Shown piece after piece: positions 8,056-15,192 of a stretch of DNA of 64,000 nucleotides; within the stretch, counting starts at the first letter, position 1, and each line of letters begins with the position of its first letter. A model generated the notes under the pieces. It searched no databases. It was not told the origin of the DNA and saw only the letters and a program-made list of their open reading frames with translations. Source of the stretch: Pseudomonadota bacterium. GTDB taxonomy: Bacteria; Pseudomonadota; Gammaproteobacteria; Burkholderiales; SG8-39. Made by a program: the position numbers and the translations under genes. Where the stretch lies: positions 1 through 64,000 of the forward strand of contig CANGMI010000008.1 in the NCBI GenBank assembly GCA_947455195.1. The letters are read 5' to 3'.

Positions 8056-9069
8056 TCACTCGATCTTCATGCCGATGTCACGAATGATCTTGCCCCACTT
8101 CTCGCCATCGGTGCGAATCCTCGAGGCCAGTTCATCGGGGGTACTCCAGGCCGGAGTGATACCCAGGGCACCGAGCCGATCGGTCGCAGCCTGCGTCTTC
8201 ATCATCCGCCCGAGTTCGCCATTGATCCGCTCAACGACAGCCTGAGGGGCGCCGGCCGGCGCCACCACGCTCTGCCACACCTCGAAGGCATAACCCGGCA
8301 GCCCGGATTCGGCAATGGTCGGCACATCGGGCGCCTGGGGCAGGCGATCACGACTGGTCACCGCCAGCGCCTTGACCTTGCCGGTACGCACGAACGGGAG
8401 CGCGGTGGAAACCCCTTCGATGCTCAATGCCACGTTGCCCCCCACCAGATCGGTGATGCTGGTGCTTCCCCCCTTGTAAGGCACCAGGGTCAGGCGCGCG
8501 CCCGACTGGGCCATGAAAAGTTCGATCGCCAGTTGGACAGGCAGTGCCGACGTCGCGATGCTGATGTCACCCGGCCTGGCTTTCGCCGCTGCGATGAGAT
8601 CGCGGATCGAACCCCAGGGCGAAGAGGGATGCGCGACGATCAGATTCGGAATGGTCGCGACCAGACCGATGGGGGTGAAGTCTTTCACCGGATCGTAAGG
8701 CAGGCGCGTGTACAGCGCGGGGTTCATCACCATCGCGCCATCAATCGCCATCAACAGCGTATGGCCGTCAGGCGCTGCCTTCGCCGTCATTTCGGCGGCA
8801 ATGATCGAGTTGGCCCCCGGACGGTTGTCGACCACCACTTGCTGGCCGAGCGAATCGGTGAGCCGTTCGGCGATGAATCGACCGAGCAGATCGGCTGGCC
8901 CACCCGGCGGAAACGACACGATCAACCGGATCGGTCGCGCAGGCCATGCAGGAGCCTGAGCCTGCGCAATGCCAGTCGCAGCATCGGCAAGAAGGCCGAG
9001 GGCCAGCATCACGGCCCCCACGAACGATTTCGATGTCGATCTTGCGATGAATCTCGCGGCAGTGTGCAT
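8056..9069 (-). CDS. Tripartite tricarboxylate transporter receptor (Bug/TctC family)
   Basis: A 337-residue periplasmic receptor with a signal peptide (hydrophobic core about residues 16-33, AQAQA cleavage region). The mature part opens with the Bug signature WPARPIRLIVSFPPGGPADLL, followed by VVVDNRPGANSIIA, YDPVKDFTPIGLVA and LVPYKGGSTSITDLVGGN. These receptors bind carboxylates and deliver them to TctAB. It is the last gene of the tctC-tctB-tctA-racemase operon, 28 bp after the racemase-like gene, and is the second receptor of that operon. The ATG at 9069 precedes the signal peptide; a longer in-frame extension upstream overlaps the neighbouring gene and is rejected. Confidence 0.92.
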   Translation of the reverse strand: MHTAARFIARSTSKSFVGAVMLALGLLADAATGIAQAQAPAWPARPIRLIVSFPPGGPADLLGRFIAERLTDSLGQQVVVDNRPGANSIIAAEMTAKAAPDGHTLLMAIDGAMVMNPALYTRLPYDPVKDFTPIGLVATIPNLIVAHPSSPWGSIRDLIAAAKARPGDISIATSALPVQLAIELFMAQSGARLTLVPYKGGSTSITDLVGGNVALSIEGVSTALPFVRTGKVKALAVTSRDRLPQAPDVPTIAESGLPGYAFEVWQSVVAPAGAPQAVVERINGELGRMMKTQAATDRLGALGITPAWSTPDELASRIRTDGEKWGKIIRDIGMKIE

Positions 9070-9097
9070 GTCGTTTGTCTCCTTTCCTGCAGAAGGG

Positions 9098-9820
9098 TCA
9101 ATGGTCGCGCAGCAGCCGGCCAAAGCCCGGCACGGCATCGGTGATGCCGAGAGTACGCAGGCAGTGCCATACGGCCGCGGTGTTGCTCGTGACCACGGGG
9201 CGACCGAGCACGCCTTCAATCTCCTCGGCCACATCGGTCGACCGCACCGTGGTACAGGAGAGCAGATAGGCGTCGGCACGGTCGTCACGATGGGCCCGTG
9301 CGAGTGCCACCCACTCCTCGGGCGTGACGGCCATCATTGCGTTGGCATCGAGCTTGCCCAACCCGACATTGCCGATGACCTCGAAACCTGCGCCAGTGAA
9401 GTAAGCCTCTTCGCGACGATTGATCGCGTCGACGTAGGGCGAGAGCATCACGATGCGACGCGCACCCACCGCGCGCAGTGCCGCCGTGATCGCCTCCGAA
9501 GTAGCGGTCGCCGGGAGCCCCGAGGCCTGCCGGACACGCTCGAGCACCTGCGCCTCGAGCGCGGTGCTGAAGGTGGAAACCGCCGTACAGTGAAAGAGCA
9601 CGAGATTGGCCTGGGCATCGGCGATGAGGCCCGCCGCATCTTCGACGTTCTCGGTCATGGCGAGGAGATCGGCCTCGGAAGAACCGGTCAGCTTGAGCCG
9701 CGTGGTGTGCAACGAAACACCTTCAGGCAGCATCGCCTGGAACTGCGGTTCGGCCGCCTGGTTGCCCGAGGGCATGATCATGCCCAGGCGTGCACGCGCG
9801 CCGTAATTGATCGACTTCAT
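9098..9820 (-). CDS. Maleate isomerase/arylmalonate decarboxylase-like protein (Asp/Glu racemase superfamily)
   Basis: A 240-residue cytosolic enzyme of the aspartate/glutamate racemase superfamily. It begins YGARARLGMIMPSGNQAAEPQ, the start typical of maleate cis-trans isomerases and arylmalonate decarboxylases. The two half-domains each carry a cysteine in the expected place: LVLFHCTAVST and AYLLSCTTVRS, the pair that acts on either face of the substrate in isomerases. Family members interconvert maleate and fumarate or decarboxylate malonates. Position between tctA and a second receptor gene argues that the transported compound is a dicarboxylate processed here first. The start at ATG 9820 fits the family; an ATG 21 bases upstream gives seven extra residues. 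Confidence 0.85.
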   Translation of the reverse strand: MKSINYGARARLGMIMPSGNQAAEPQFQAMLPEGVSLHTTRLKLTGSSEADLLAMTENVEDAAGLIADAQANLVLFHCTAVSTFSTALEAQVLERVRQASGLPATATSEAITAALRAVGARRIVMLSPYVDAINRREEAYFTGAGFEVIGNVGLGKLDANAMMAVTPEEWVALARAHRDDRADAYLLSCTTVRSTDVAEEIEGVLGRPVVTSNTAAVWHCLRTLGITDAVPGFGRLLRDH

Positions 9821-9976
9821 CCTGTCTCCTGTGGCTGGCAAGACGCCTGCAGCAACCTCGTGTCAGATCGCGGGTCGGACCGGACGCGCGACGTCAGCCT
9901 TGTGCCCGCACTGTAGCCCCGCCCGCGGTCACGGGTCAATGACCGGCCCAAGCGCCCCACCCTGCCGGCCGAGCCC

Positions 9977-11476
9977 TCACTCCTTGAACGCTTCCTCGCG
10001 CGACCTCCGGATCTGCGGAAGCACGATCACGGCGAGCAGTCCGACCGCAGCCACAAGGAGCGCCAGCGAGAGCGGACGCTGCACGAACACGAGCGGATCG
10101 CCCTGCGACAGAACGAGCGAGCGTCGAAAGTTCTCTTCCATCGACGGGCCGAGAATGAATCCGAGCACGAGCGGCGCCGGCTCGCACCCCAGCTTGTGGA
10201 GGCCATAGCCCAGCACCGCAAACACCGCCGTGAGAACCAGATCGGTCGTGCTGCCCGAAACCGAGTAGATACCGATGAGGCAGAGCACCAGAATGCAGGG
10301 ATAGAGCAATCGATAGGGGATGCGCAGCAGCCTCACCCATACCCCGATCATCGGCAGATTGATCACCAGCAGCATCAGGTTGCCGATCCACATGCTGGCC
10401 ACCATGCCCCAGAAGAGATCGGGGCGCTTGTCCATGACGACGGCACCGGGCGCAATCCCCTGGATGATCATGGCCCCCATCATCAGCGCCATCACCACGT
10501 TGGAAGGCAACCCCAGCGTGAGGAGCGGAATGAAGGAGGTCTGTGCCGCCGCATTGTTGGCCGACTCGGGACCTGCCACGCCCTCGATCGCGCCTTGACC
10601 GAAGCGCGCGGGATCGCGCGCGATCTTCTTCTCGAGGGTGTAACTGGCAAAGGACGCGAGCACCGAACCGCTGCCAGGCAGAATCCCCAGCACCGACCCG
10701 AGCGCTGTTCCGCGCAGTGCTGCAGGCCAGGCCTGCCGGAAATCCTCGCGCGTCGGCCAAAGACCGGTGATCTTCGTCGCGAGCAGTTCGCGTCGCCGGG
10801 TCTGCTCGAGATTGATCATCACCTCGTTGATGCCGAAGAGCCCCATCACGAGCGGAAGAAATCCGATTCCATCCCACAGTTCGGACACATCGAACGTGTA
10901 CCTGGCCGCACCCGACTGGACGTCCGTGCCCACCAGTCCCAGGAGCAGACCGACGAAGATCATCGCAACTGCCTTGAGCAGACCACCACCGGCCATCACG
11001 ACGGCCGAGAGCAGACCGAGCACCATCAGCGAGAAGAATTCGACGGAGGTGAACTTCTCGGAAAAAGCGGCCAGCACCGGGCCAAAGGCAGCCACCATCA
11101 CGGTACCGACGCATCCGGCAAAGAACGAACCCAACGCAGCAATGGCCAGAGCGGCGCCGGCCCGGCCACGCCGAGCCATCTGATAGCCATCCAGACACGT
11201 GACAACCGAGGAGGTCTCGCCGGGCATATTGACGAGAATTGCCGTGGTCGAGCCACCATACTGCGCGCCGTAATAGATCCCCGCCAGCATGATGAGAGCA
11301 CCCAGAGGCGACAGACCATAGGTGGCCGGCAGCAGCATGGCAATGGTGGCAATCGGGCCAATGCCAGGCAACACCCCGATCAGCGTGCCCAGCAGACAAC
11401 CGACCAGACAGTACATGAGGTTCTGCCAACTGGCAGCAGCCATGAACCCGATGGACAGGTTGTGAAGAATGTCCAT
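9977..11476 (-). CDS. tctA: Tripartite tricarboxylate transporter large permease TctA
   Basis: A 499-residue inner-membrane protein with about 11-12 helices and the hallmark TctA sequences near the N-terminus: GTLIGVLPGIGPIATIAMLLP, then GIYYGAQYGGSTTAILVNMPGE and TCLDGYQMARRGRAGAAL. A second duplicated segment contains GILPGSGSVLASFASY, LPSNVVMALMMGAMIIQGIAPG and GFILGPSMEENFRRSL. It forms the translocation path of a secondary, ion-coupled carboxylate transporter together with TctB and a TctC receptor. The start codon is two bases after the tctB stop, so translation is coupled. It ends 156 bp before the racemase-like gene; that spacer contains a short GGTCA-a-TGACC palindrome (9934-9944). 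Confidence 0.95.
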   Translation of the reverse strand: MDILHNLSIGFMAAASWQNLMYCLVGCLLGTLIGVLPGIGPIATIAMLLPATYGLSPLGALIMLAGIYYGAQYGGSTTAILVNMPGETSSVVTCLDGYQMARRGRAGAALAIAALGSFFAGCVGTVMVAAFGPVLAAFSEKFTSVEFFSLMVLGLLSAVVMAGGGLLKAVAMIFVGLLLGLVGTDVQSGAARYTFDVSELWDGIGFLPLVMGLFGINEVMINLEQTRRRELLATKITGLWPTREDFRQAWPAALRGTALGSVLGILPGSGSVLASFASYTLEKKIARDPARFGQGAIEGVAGPESANNAAAQTSFIPLLTLGLPSNVVMALMMGAMIIQGIAPGAVVMDKRPDLFWGMVASMWIGNLMLLVINLPMIGVWVRLLRIPYRLLYPCILVLCLIGIYSVSGSTTDLVLTAVFAVLGYGLHKLGCEPAPLVLGFILGPSMEENFRRSLVLSQGDPLVFVQRPLSLALLVAAVGLLAVIVLPQIRRSREEAFKE

Positions 11477-11478
11477 GC

Positions 11479-11928
11479 CTAGCTCGCCCCGAAGACGGCA
11501 ATGGGCTGGCGCAGCGCGAAGACGAAAACCGCAACACAGACAAGGGCCAGCCCGATCGACATCGGCACAAACTCTCGCGCGCGCGACTCACGGGAGGCGA
11601 GCGCGGCGACGATGACAGTCGTGACCACGGCCGGGGCGAAGCCTGCCGTACGGATGAGTCCGGCAAAGGCAAGCATCGCCAGCGTGAGCACGAGCACCGG
11701 TCGCCAGTGGATGCGCTCGATCGAAGTCCCCTCGACGCGGCAGGCACGCAAGCCGATCACGAGTCCCATGAGCACCAGGAGGCCGCTCAGCGCGAGTGGC
11801 ACGAATCCGGGCCCCATGTTGGCAGCGGTACCCGTGTCGTACTCGCGACCCCACCAGAGCCCGACACCACCGATGGCGATGAAGAGGAGCGCCGCACCCA
11901 GATCCTGTTCGTTTCGGACCACCGTCAA
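11479..11928 (-). CDS. tctB: Tripartite tricarboxylate transporter small subunit TctB
   Basis: A 149-residue protein with four predicted helices, the size and topology of TctB. The first helix (LGAALLFIAIGGVGLWWGREY) is followed by GTAANMGPGFVPLALSGLLVLMG, the family's most conserved stretch. The protein assembles with TctA in the inner membrane. It lies between the receptor gene (71-bp spacer with two hairpins) and tctA (2-bp spacer). Start ATG 11928 is the first in-frame methionine that gives a normal first helix. Confidence 0.92.
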   Translation of the reverse strand: MTVVRNEQDLGAALLFIAIGGVGLWWGREYDTGTAANMGPGFVPLALSGLLVLMGLVIGLRACRVEGTSIERIHWRPVLVLTLAMLAFAGLIRTAGFAPAVVTTVIVAALASRESRAREFVPMSIGLALVCVAVFVFALRQPIAVFGAS

Positions 11929-11939
11929 GCATCCCCATC

Positions 11940-11990
11940 ATTCACGGGCGGGCAAGCCCGCCAGCCAGACCCTGCCCTCTGGCAGGGCTT
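11940..11990 (-). promoter_or_regulatory. Tandem hairpins between tctC and tctB
   Basis: Two perfect inverted repeats lie in the spacer just after the tctC stop: CCCTGCC-4-GGCAGGG (11970-11987) and GGCGGGC-2-GCCCGCC (11947-11962). Neither is followed by a U-tract in the sense of the operon, so they are better explained as mRNA-stabilising or attenuating stem-loops that would allow more receptor than permease. The plus-strand side has a weak T-run (TTTT at 11997-12000). Function is inferred. Confidence 0.5.
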
Positions 11991-11998
11991 TGCGCGTT

Positions 11999-12979
11999 TT
12001 ACTGCGGCTCGATACCGGCCAGCCGGATGTATTCGCCCCAGGCCTGGATCTCACGCGGCAGGATCTCGGTGAGCATCCTTGCATTGCCAGGCCACGGATC
12101 AGTGGCGATGTTGAGAAGGAACTTCTTCGTTTCCTCCATGGCGACGATCTGATTGAACCACCCCTCGAGCTTGTCGACGACCGGCTGAGGCGTCTTCGCC
12201 GGCACGTACACCGCCCACCAGGGGCTCAGATCGGAGTAGCCCTTGACCCCGGCCTCTTCGAAGGTGGGCACATCGGGCAGGGCACCGATCCGGTGCCCTG
12301 ACGTCACTGCCAGACCACGCAGCTTGTTGGAGCGGATCATCTCGACCGCCCAGCTCGAATCGTTCAGGATGAAATCGGTACTGCCGGCGAGGAGGTCGTT
12401 CATCATCGTGGTGACCTCCTTGTACTGCGCCCGATTGAACTGCAGCCCCGTGCGCTGCTTGTACATTTCGCCACCGATCAGGCCGCTGCTCGCCACGACG
12501 CCGAAGCTGGCCTTGCCGTTCTTCGAACGGATATGCGCACTCAAGTCCGCAATCGTGCGGAACGGCTGCTTCGCGTCGACCAGCAGCACGAAGCCCAGAC
12601 GCCCGATGGTAGTGACCGGCGCGAAGTCCTTCACGGGATCGTAGGGCAGCTTCTTGAAGATATGCACGGCCGCTGCCATCGTGGAGCTGGCTGGCGTGAT
12701 GTGGATGGTGTAGCCATCAGGCTTGGCCTTTGCAACCATGTTGGTCGCAATCATGCCCAGGGCACCTGGCTTGTTTTCAACCACAACAGGCTTGCCGGCC
12801 AGTTGGGACAACTTGTCGGAAAAGTAGCGCACCACCACATCGGCGCCCGTACCGGCGTTGAAGTCGCAGATCGAAAGAATCTCGCGAACCGGATAGTCTT
12901 GCGCGTGTGCGGGCCCGGACAGCAGGCAAAGGCTGCTCAGGGCGGCAGCACCCAGAAGCATGCGTCGATGGATGATCAT
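11999..12979 (-). CDS. tctC: Tripartite tricarboxylate transporter receptor (Bug/TctC family)
   Basis: A 326-residue periplasmic receptor with a clear signal peptide (MIIHRRMLLGAAALSS, AHAQ cleavage near residue 26). Mature features are the Bug-type VVVENKPGALGMIATNMVA, DGYTIHITP, LPYDPVKDFAPVTTIG and PDVPTFEEAG. The usual N-terminal motif is altered to ILSICDFNAGTGADVVVRYF, so the ligand pocket may differ from that of its neighbours. As the first gene of the tct operon it is the likeliest cognate receptor for TctAB. The ATG at 12979 begins the signal peptide; a much longer upstream in-frame extension has no similarity and is not used. Confidence 0.92.
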   Translation of the reverse strand: MIIHRRMLLGAAALSSLCLLSGPAHAQDYPVREILSICDFNAGTGADVVVRYFSDKLSQLAGKPVVVENKPGALGMIATNMVAKAKPDGYTIHITPASSTMAAAVHIFKKLPYDPVKDFAPVTTIGRLGFVLLVDAKQPFRTIADLSAHIRSKNGKASFGVVASSGLIGGEMYKQRTGLQFNRAQYKEVTTMMNDLLAGSTDFILNDSSWAVEMIRSNKLRGLAVTSGHRIGALPDVPTFEEAGVKGYSDLSPWWAVYVPAKTPQPVVDKLEGWFNQIVAMEETKKFLLNIATDPWPGNARMLTEILPREIQAWGEYIRLAGIEPQ

Positions 12980-13073
12980 GATAGGGTCTCCGGCTGAATG
13001 GCTCACGGGTCTGGTGACCCGCCAAGTCCAGCGGTACCACCCCGGCGGGCACGGCAACGACGGTGCCGTTTGA

Positions 13074-13086
13074 TTTGCAGGGCAAA
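13074..13086. promoter_or_regulatory. Candidate LysR-type operator between divergent tctC genes
   Basis: The divergent spacer contains TTTGCAGGGCAAA, an inverted repeat with 5-bp arms that fits the T-N11-A pattern of LysR-type regulators. It lies midway between the two receptor genes, 95 bp and 100 bp from their start codons. No LysR gene is in the window, so this is only a candidate. Confidence 0.35.
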
Positions 13087-13185
13087 ATGCTATCAGCTTT
13101 CCTCGCAGACGAGGTGTCCGCATCGGGATGGGCGAGCGAGGGGGCGAGCGGCGCCCGGGCCCTCGTGACAAGGGAGACTTGCAGC

Positions 13186-14160
13186 ATGCGACACACGACT
13201 CGATCGATGCAGGCCCGCGTCTTCGGCCTTTTCCTCGCCCTCGCTGCGCCGCTGGCCTGCGCGCAGGGTGCCGCCCCGATCCGGCTCGTCGTGCCCTTCT
13301 CCACCGGTGGCCCGACCGACATCGCAGCCCGCGTGATCGCGCCGATCCTCGGAGAAACGCTCGGCAGGGTCGTCGTGGTGGACAACCGCGTTGGTGCAAC
13401 CGGGGCCATCGGTGCCGAACTCGTCGCCCGCGCGACGCCCGATGGCAACACCGTTCTCTTCGGAACCAGCAGCATCATGGCCGCCAACCCTGCGCTGGTG
13501 CCGCGACTGCCTTACGACCCGGTGCAGCACTTCGCACCCGTGAGCCTGGTGGCCACGATCGAGAACATCCTGGTCGTTCATCCCTCGGTGCCTGTGCGCA
13601 ATGTCCAGGAACTGGTGCGCCACGCACGCGAGCGTCCGGGCCAGATCTTCTACGGCTCTTCAGGCACCGGCAGCACTTATCACCTCGGGGCAGAACTCTT
13701 CGCGAACCTCACGCAGACCCGCCTGACCCACGTGCCCTACAAGGGGCAAGGGCCGGCCGCGCAAGACCTGCTCGCAGGTCACATCCAGCTCATGTTCGAT
13801 GCGTTCAACTCGGCCCTGCCTAACATCCGCTCGGGTCATGTGCGTGCGCTGGGCATCGCGAGCGCACGCCGCCACCCCGATCTACCCGACTTGCCCACCA
13901 TGATCGAACAGGGGGTGCCCAACTACATCACCACGATCTGGCTTGCCTTCTTCCTGCCCGCAAGAACGCCACCGGCCATCACGGCGCGCCTGCAACAGGC
14001 CCTCGCCGGCATCATGCAGCGAGAAGAGGTGCGGGAGCGATTCGACCGACTGGGCATGCAGGCGGTCAGTTCGACCTCGGCGGAACTCGATCAGCTGCTG
14101 CGTACCGAACTGAGGCAGTGGACAGGCGTGGTGCGCGAGGCCGGCATCAAGCCGGACTGA
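13186..14160 (+). CDS. Tripartite tricarboxylate transporter receptor (Bug/TctC family)
   Basis: A 324-residue periplasmic receptor, transcribed away from the tct operon. The signal peptide spans about residues 1-27 (core VFGLFLALAAPLA, cut at ACAQ). Mature motifs: PIRLVVPFSTGGPTDIAARV, VVVDNRVGATGAIGAELVA, LPYDPVQHFAPVSLVATIEN, THVPYKGQGPAAQDLLAGH and DLPTMIEQGVPN. An AGGGAG run about 10 bases before the ATG is a good ribosome binding site and decides the start against longer in-frame alternatives. It has no permease genes of its own, so it either uses the neighbouring TctAB or is an orphan receptor of the kind abundant in Burkholderiales. Confidence 0.92.
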   Translation: MRHTTRSMQARVFGLFLALAAPLACAQGAAPIRLVVPFSTGGPTDIAARVIAPILGETLGRVVVVDNRVGATGAIGAELVARATPDGNTVLFGTSSIMAANPALVPRLPYDPVQHFAPVSLVATIENILVVHPSVPVRNVQELVRHARERPGQIFYGSSGTGSTYHLGAELFANLTQTRLTHVPYKGQGPAAQDLLAGHIQLMFDAFNSALPNIRSGHVRALGIASARRHPDLPDLPTMIEQGVPNYITTIWLAFFLPARTPPAITARLQQALAGIMQREEVRERFDRLGMQAVSSTSAELDQLLRTELRQWTGVVREAGIKPD

Positions 14161-14348
14161 ACTTCAGCGCACCCCGAGGTGCTGGTTCAGGCAGGTCGGG
14201 ATGGGACGAGCCGCCCCGGAACCAGACCCAGCCTCTCGACAACCTCTCGCCCGCGGCGGGGCGCGCTCAGTCCGGCGCGCCCGGATCGGGCTGCGCCGGT
14301 GCAATCCGCCACGAGGACGCTGCGCGTGTGCCTTTCTCACGATAATCA

Positions 14349-14374
14349 TTGACAGAGACCATTTTCGGGTCTCT
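14349..14374 (+). promoter_or_regulatory. Candidate promoter element and operator before the XRE gene
   Basis: A perfect -35-like TTGACA (14349-14354) runs straight into an inverted repeat, AGAGACC (14354-14360) and GGTCTCT (14368-14374), with a 7-base spacer. A matching -10 box at normal distance is not obvious. The heptamer GGTCTCT recurs at 14654-14660 and 14729-14735, on the other side of the regulator gene. The arrangement suggests a binding site for autoregulation by the XRE protein; this is an inference. Confidence 0.45.
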
Positions 14375-14416
14375 TGTCCTATGGTGGCACGGTTGCTTCG
14401 GTGGCACCCTTCATGC

Positions 14417-14662
14417 ATGGCAAAGAAATCTCCCATTCACGCAGGCAGTCAGACCCTCGTTCTCCTTGGAACCGAGGTTCGCAAGGCGCGCGCCATTCGC
14501 GGTCTTTCTCAGGAAGGACTCGCTGTCGATGCATTGCTCGATCGGTCCTATCTGTCGGGCATCGAACTGGGCAAGCACAATCTCACCCTGATGAATCTGG
14601 TGAAACTGGCCACTGCGCTGGGGGTTCGTCCGTCCGAACTGCTCGAACGCTCAGGTCTCTAG
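14417..14662 (+). CDS. Small XRE-family helix-turn-helix regulator
   Basis: An 81-residue protein that is almost entirely one HTH_3/XRE DNA-binding domain: LGTEVRKARAIRGLSQEGLA as helices 1-2, then DRSYLSGIELGKHNLTLMNLVK for the recognition region and the following helix, and ATALGVRPSELLERSG at the end. Such short repressors control neighbouring genes or act in restriction-modification and mobile-element settings, but neither is visible here. ATG 14417 (MAKKSP) is used; ATG 14381 would add 12 residues and lies close to the possible promoter. It converges with the hyu operon. A palindrome lies in its upstream region. Confidence 0.85.
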   Translation: MAKKSPIHAGSQTLVLLGTEVRKARAIRGLSQEGLAVDALLDRSYLSGIELGKHNLTLMNLVKLATALGVRPSELLERSGL

Positions 14663-14733
14663 CGGGTCGAGCGATCCGGATTCGCACGCGCTGCGGATTC
14701 GAGAGTACGCCGATCCGGGGGAAGCGCAGGTCT

Positions 14734-15192
14734 CTAGAGCGTACCCTTGTGCGCGCGCTCGAACGACTCGAGACTCGAGTCGATCTGCTCCACCAGCAAC
14801 TTCAGCGCCGCACCGGCTTGTCGCGATCGTGCAATGCGCGTGAGAAGCTCTGCCAGACCGCACGACACGCCCGCCGAGCGACTCGATGCTGGCAGCGCAT
14901 CCGCCGCTGCACCGAGCCCCAACGAGTCGGCCGGCGCAAGGAGACTCCGCAGGTGCCGGACGCCGCCGAAGCGGTTGACCAGATAGCCCATCAGATCAGG
15001 TTCGAGCGCGGCCGCGCTGAGGCTCATCGGCTCACCCGATCCACCTGCACCGCAACTGCACGCAGCACCCAGCGGGATATGCCCCTGGGCAATCCGGGTC
15101 CATCGACCCAGTAACTGCAAGGCGTGCACCTGCGGGCTCACGACCGACACCGTGTCGTGCCGTGCACGGCTCGAGGTGCGCGATGCGATCAC
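14734..15192 (-). CDS. Uncharacterised protein coupled to hyuB
   Basis: A 152-residue protein of unknown family. Its GTG start overlaps the hyuB stop by four bases (GTGA), which argues strongly that it is translated and works with HyuAB. It contains a C-x-C pair (C45, C47) in LGAACSCGAGG and a third cysteine at 111, possible metal ligands, and a helical C-terminal half (ELLTRIARSRQAGAALKLLVEQ). No signal peptide or membrane helix is seen. Some hydantoinase/acetone-carboxylase-type enzymes carry a small third subunit, and this could be an equivalent, but sequence similarity could not be established by eye. Confidence 0.65.
   Translation of the reverse strand: MIASRTSSRARHDTVSVVSPQVHALQLLGRWTRIAQGHIPLGAACSCGAGGSGEPMSLSAAALEPDLMGYLVNRFGGVRHLRSLLAPADSLGLGAAADALPASSRSAGVSCGLAELLTRIARSRQAGAALKLLVEQIDSSLESFERAHKGTL

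Noticed and set aside
8046-8062. CGAGTG/CACTCG hairpin between GAPDH and the convergent tctC
   Set aside because: The 6-bp stem overlaps the stop codon of the receptor gene and has no T-run, so it is too weak to call a terminator.
9934-9944. GGTCA-a-TGACC palindrome between tctA and the racemase-like gene
   Set aside because: The arms are only 5 bp and lie between genes of one operon; I mention it with tctA but do not claim an operator.
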